Assembly: GCA_937944245.1 (NCBI GenBank)
Contig: CALDYY010000005.1
Coordinates: forward strand, 23,261 to 87,260
DNA length: 64,000 bases
Direction of reading: 5' to 3'
Source of the DNA: an uncultured Saprospiraceae bacterium
GTDB lineage: Bacteria; Bacteroidota; Bacteroidia; Chitinophagales; Saprospiraceae
Shown: piece after piece, positions 62,484 to 64,000 of the stretch
Position numbering within the stretch: the first letter of the stretch is position 1
Layout of the letters: each line of letters begins with the position of its first letter
Translations under genes and position numbers: made by a program
Notes under the pieces: generated by a model
Told to the model about the DNA's origin: nothing
The model's input: only the letters and a program-made list of their open reading frames with translations
Database searches by the model: none

Positions 62484-63686
62484 ATGCAAAAGAAAAACCA
62501 CAAAGTGGTCATGTTGGGTACAGGTTTAATTGGTACTTTTTATACCATGTGTATTCAACAGAGCCGAAGCAATGACCATGTGCATACGGTCTATTCTCGC
62601 ACGGGCGAGCGCGCACAAAAATTCGCTGCCGATTGGAACATTCCCCATTATACCACCGATATGATTGAAGCAATCAACGACCCTGAAGCCGATCTTGTGG
62701 TAATTGGTTTGCCTAACCATATGCACCTCGAAATTGTCGAAGCAGCAGCAAGGGCGGGTAAAGGAATCCTATGTACCAAACCGCTTGGCAGAAATGCTGC
62801 GGAAGCCAAGCAAATGCTAGACATTGTTGAGAAAGCAGGTGTTTTTCATGGCTACTTGGAAGATTTAGCTTATACTCCTAAAACCCTTAAAGCAACAAAA
62901 TCCATTAGGAATGGAGCAATTGGTCGCGTTACATGGGCGCGTTCGCGTGAGGCACATCCAGGTCCGCATAGCGACTGGTTTTGGGACATTAAGCAAGCAG
63001 GCGGCGGCGCCATCTTAGATATTGGTTGCCATTGCATAGAAATTAGTCGAAATTTTATTGGTAAAGATGTACGACCTTTGGAAGTCATCTGTTGGGCAGA
63101 TACTTTGGTAAAGCCTATTGAGGCAGAGGATAATGCAATTGGCATTGTAAAATATGCTAATGGTGCAATCGGTCAGTTTGAGGTCAGTTGGTCTTACAGA
63201 GGTGGTTTGGATATTCGCGATGAAGTGGACGGCACAGAAGGCACTATTCGGTTAGACCATTTTTTGAGAGCGGGCATGGAAATGTTTACTGCTGTTGGTG
63301 AGGGCGAATATATTGCTGAAAAAGCAGAATTAAACACAGGCTGGCTTTTTGCGGTGGGTGATGAGTTGAATGCACTTGGCTATAATCATATGTTTGCCGA
63401 TATGTTCAACTCAATGGATAAAGGACAGTTGCCAATGGAAAGTTTCTACGATGGTTATATTGTGAACGCCATTATGGATGCTTGCTACAAATCGGCAAAA
63501 AGCAAACAATGGGAGTCTGTTGAAATTGAAGATTGGCGAGGTAGTAATGAAATGCAAGGCAAAATTCAAATTCGAGAGTTTGATGAATCGCATTTGCTCA
63601 TCAAAGAAGAATTACTGCCCGACGGTCGTAAGAAAATCATTCTAAAGCATAAGCAAAGTGGTCGTATTTCGGAAAGAGTGATGTAG
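62484..63686 (+). CDS. Gfo/Idh/MocA family oxidoreductase
   Basis: 400 residues from ATG 62484; the frame extends to 62424 through a TTG but the added part has no family match. The Rossmann motif is [31 protein letters not shown] is the lysine-containing motif. The C-terminal domain shows [17 protein letters not shown] with the catalytic His and a [17 protein letters not shown] strand region. It oxidises or epimerises a sugar or cyclitol with NAD(P). It is divergent from the MFS transporter gene, suggesting joint use of one carbohydrate substrate. Confidence 0.9.
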   Translation: MQKKNHKVVMLGTGLIGTFYTMCIQQSRSNDHVHTVYSRTGERAQKFAADWNIPHYTTDMIEAINDPEADLVVIGLPNHMHLEIVEAAARAGKGILCTKPLGRNAAEAKQMLDIVEKAGVFHGYLEDLAYTPKTLKATKSIRNGAIGRVTWARSREAHPGPHSDWFWDIKQAGGGAILDIGCHCIEISRNFIGKDVRPLEVICWADTLVKPIEAEDNAIGIVKYANGAIGQFEVSWSYRGGLDIRDEVDGTEGTIRLDHFLRAGMEMFTAVGEGEYIAEKAELNTGWLFAVGDELNALGYNHMFADMFNSMDKGQLPMESFYDGYIVNAIMDACYKSAKSKQWESVEIEDWRGSNEMQGKIQIREFDESHLLIKEELLPDGRKKIILKHKQSGRISERVM

Positions 63687-64000
63687 TTCTTTGAGTTGTG
63701 CTTATTGATTTGCTCAACTTGTTAAAAATGAATAGGTCAATAGTGAACAAGTTAAAAATTTGCTCCTATTGACTTATTACTTTTAGCCAAATGAAAAATT
63801 GACTATTTCTATAAAATTTATTATCTTGCCTTATCGAATGAATGGCATATAATTTTTACAAGAGCTTGTTTAAAAATTTTCTTTAAGTGAAAATCAATAG
63901 TTTGTGGTTCTGACAATAGGAAGGCGAGGGAATTTAGCGGGCTAAATGACTAAGCCTTACTGAAGTCAGGTTCATAAAATATTGGTTTTCAGTAATTAAA
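63687..64000. other. Non-coding right edge
   Basis: No supported gene. It contains the hairpin at 63731-63778 and, at about 63950-63965, a short hairpin (ATTTAG CGGG CTAAAT) in a stretch GCGAGGG...AAGCC that is richer in G than its surroundings. Whether it is part of an element lying further right cannot be seen. Confidence 0.4.
63731..63778 (+). terminator. Probable terminator of the Gfo/Idh/MocA gene
   Basis: AATAGGTCAATAG (63731-63743) pairs with CTATTGACTTATT (63766-63778) with one G-U pair across a 22-base loop, then ACTTTT. It lies 45 bases after the stop. The loop is long and the T-run short, so the call is moderate. Confidence 0.5.

Overview
The window is chromosomal DNA of a Bacteroidota bacterium, most likely from the Saprospiria/Chitinophagia side of the phylum. 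The evidence is: AT-rich DNA; start sites without strong Shine-Dalgarno sequences; candidate promoters of the Bacteroidota type (TTTG, a spacer, then TAnnTTTG); many lipoproteins; a TonB-dependent receptor with an N-terminal carboxypeptidase-regulatory-like domain; and very large secreted proteins ending in a type IX secretion (T9SS) type A sorting domain. I see no prophage, insertion sequence, CRISPR array or rRNA. One tRNA (Asn, GTT) is present.

Layout. 1-1120 is the 5' part of a secreted CUB-domain protein that runs off the left edge on the minus strand. 1470-10543 holds an ArsR-type regulator, threonine aldolase, several lipoproteins, a DUF1232 membrane protein, two peptidases (aminopeptidase P and an M20 amidohydrolase), a carbonic-anhydrase-like protein of the LCIB (theta) type and a GNAT acetyltransferase. 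10546-13739 holds a GH20 hexosaminidase lipoprotein and a DinB-like protein. 13973-26583 is an acyl-CoA-flavoured block. Its core is a compact minus-strand run: TonB receptor, sodium:solute symporter, FabH-like condensing enzyme with altered catalytic residues, and acyl-CoA ligase. Around it lie two SDR reductases, an exported alpha/beta hydrolase and a class III CoA-transferase. 26631-38936 is mostly housekeeping: NAD(P)HX repair enzyme, TrpA, ECF sigma factor with a probable membrane anti-sigma factor, GbsR-type regulator, GcvT, a HEAT-cyclophilin lipoprotein, PBP1A and AroB.

39155-54113 contains three T9SS cargo proteins. Between the second and the third, a 1510-residue Ig/SprB-like multidomain protein, lie the glyoxylate shunt genes (aceB-aceA), a divergent RamB/ScfR-like regulator with a perfect inverted repeat in the shared promoter region, an orphan LytTR response regulator and an MBL hydrolase. 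54234-63686 holds pyruvate kinase, an RDD protein, LeuB, a Tat-exported DUF1501 protein, tRNA-Asn, a hemolysin-III family protein, a DUF4174 protein, and a divergent pair of an MFS nucleoside/sugar-type transporter and a Gfo/Idh/MocA oxidoreductase.

Functional reading. The isocitrate lyase/malate synthase pair with its fatty-acyl-CoA-type regulator, together with the acyl-CoA block, suggests a heterotroph that imports and activates carboxylates or lipids and runs the glyoxylate shunt on the resulting acetyl-CoA. The most notable items are the TonB receptor-symporter-condensing enzyme-ligase operon, the LCIB-type carbonic anhydrase behind an operator-like palindrome, and the repeat architecture of the T9SS proteins. 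All assignments come from reading the sequence; no database search was run.
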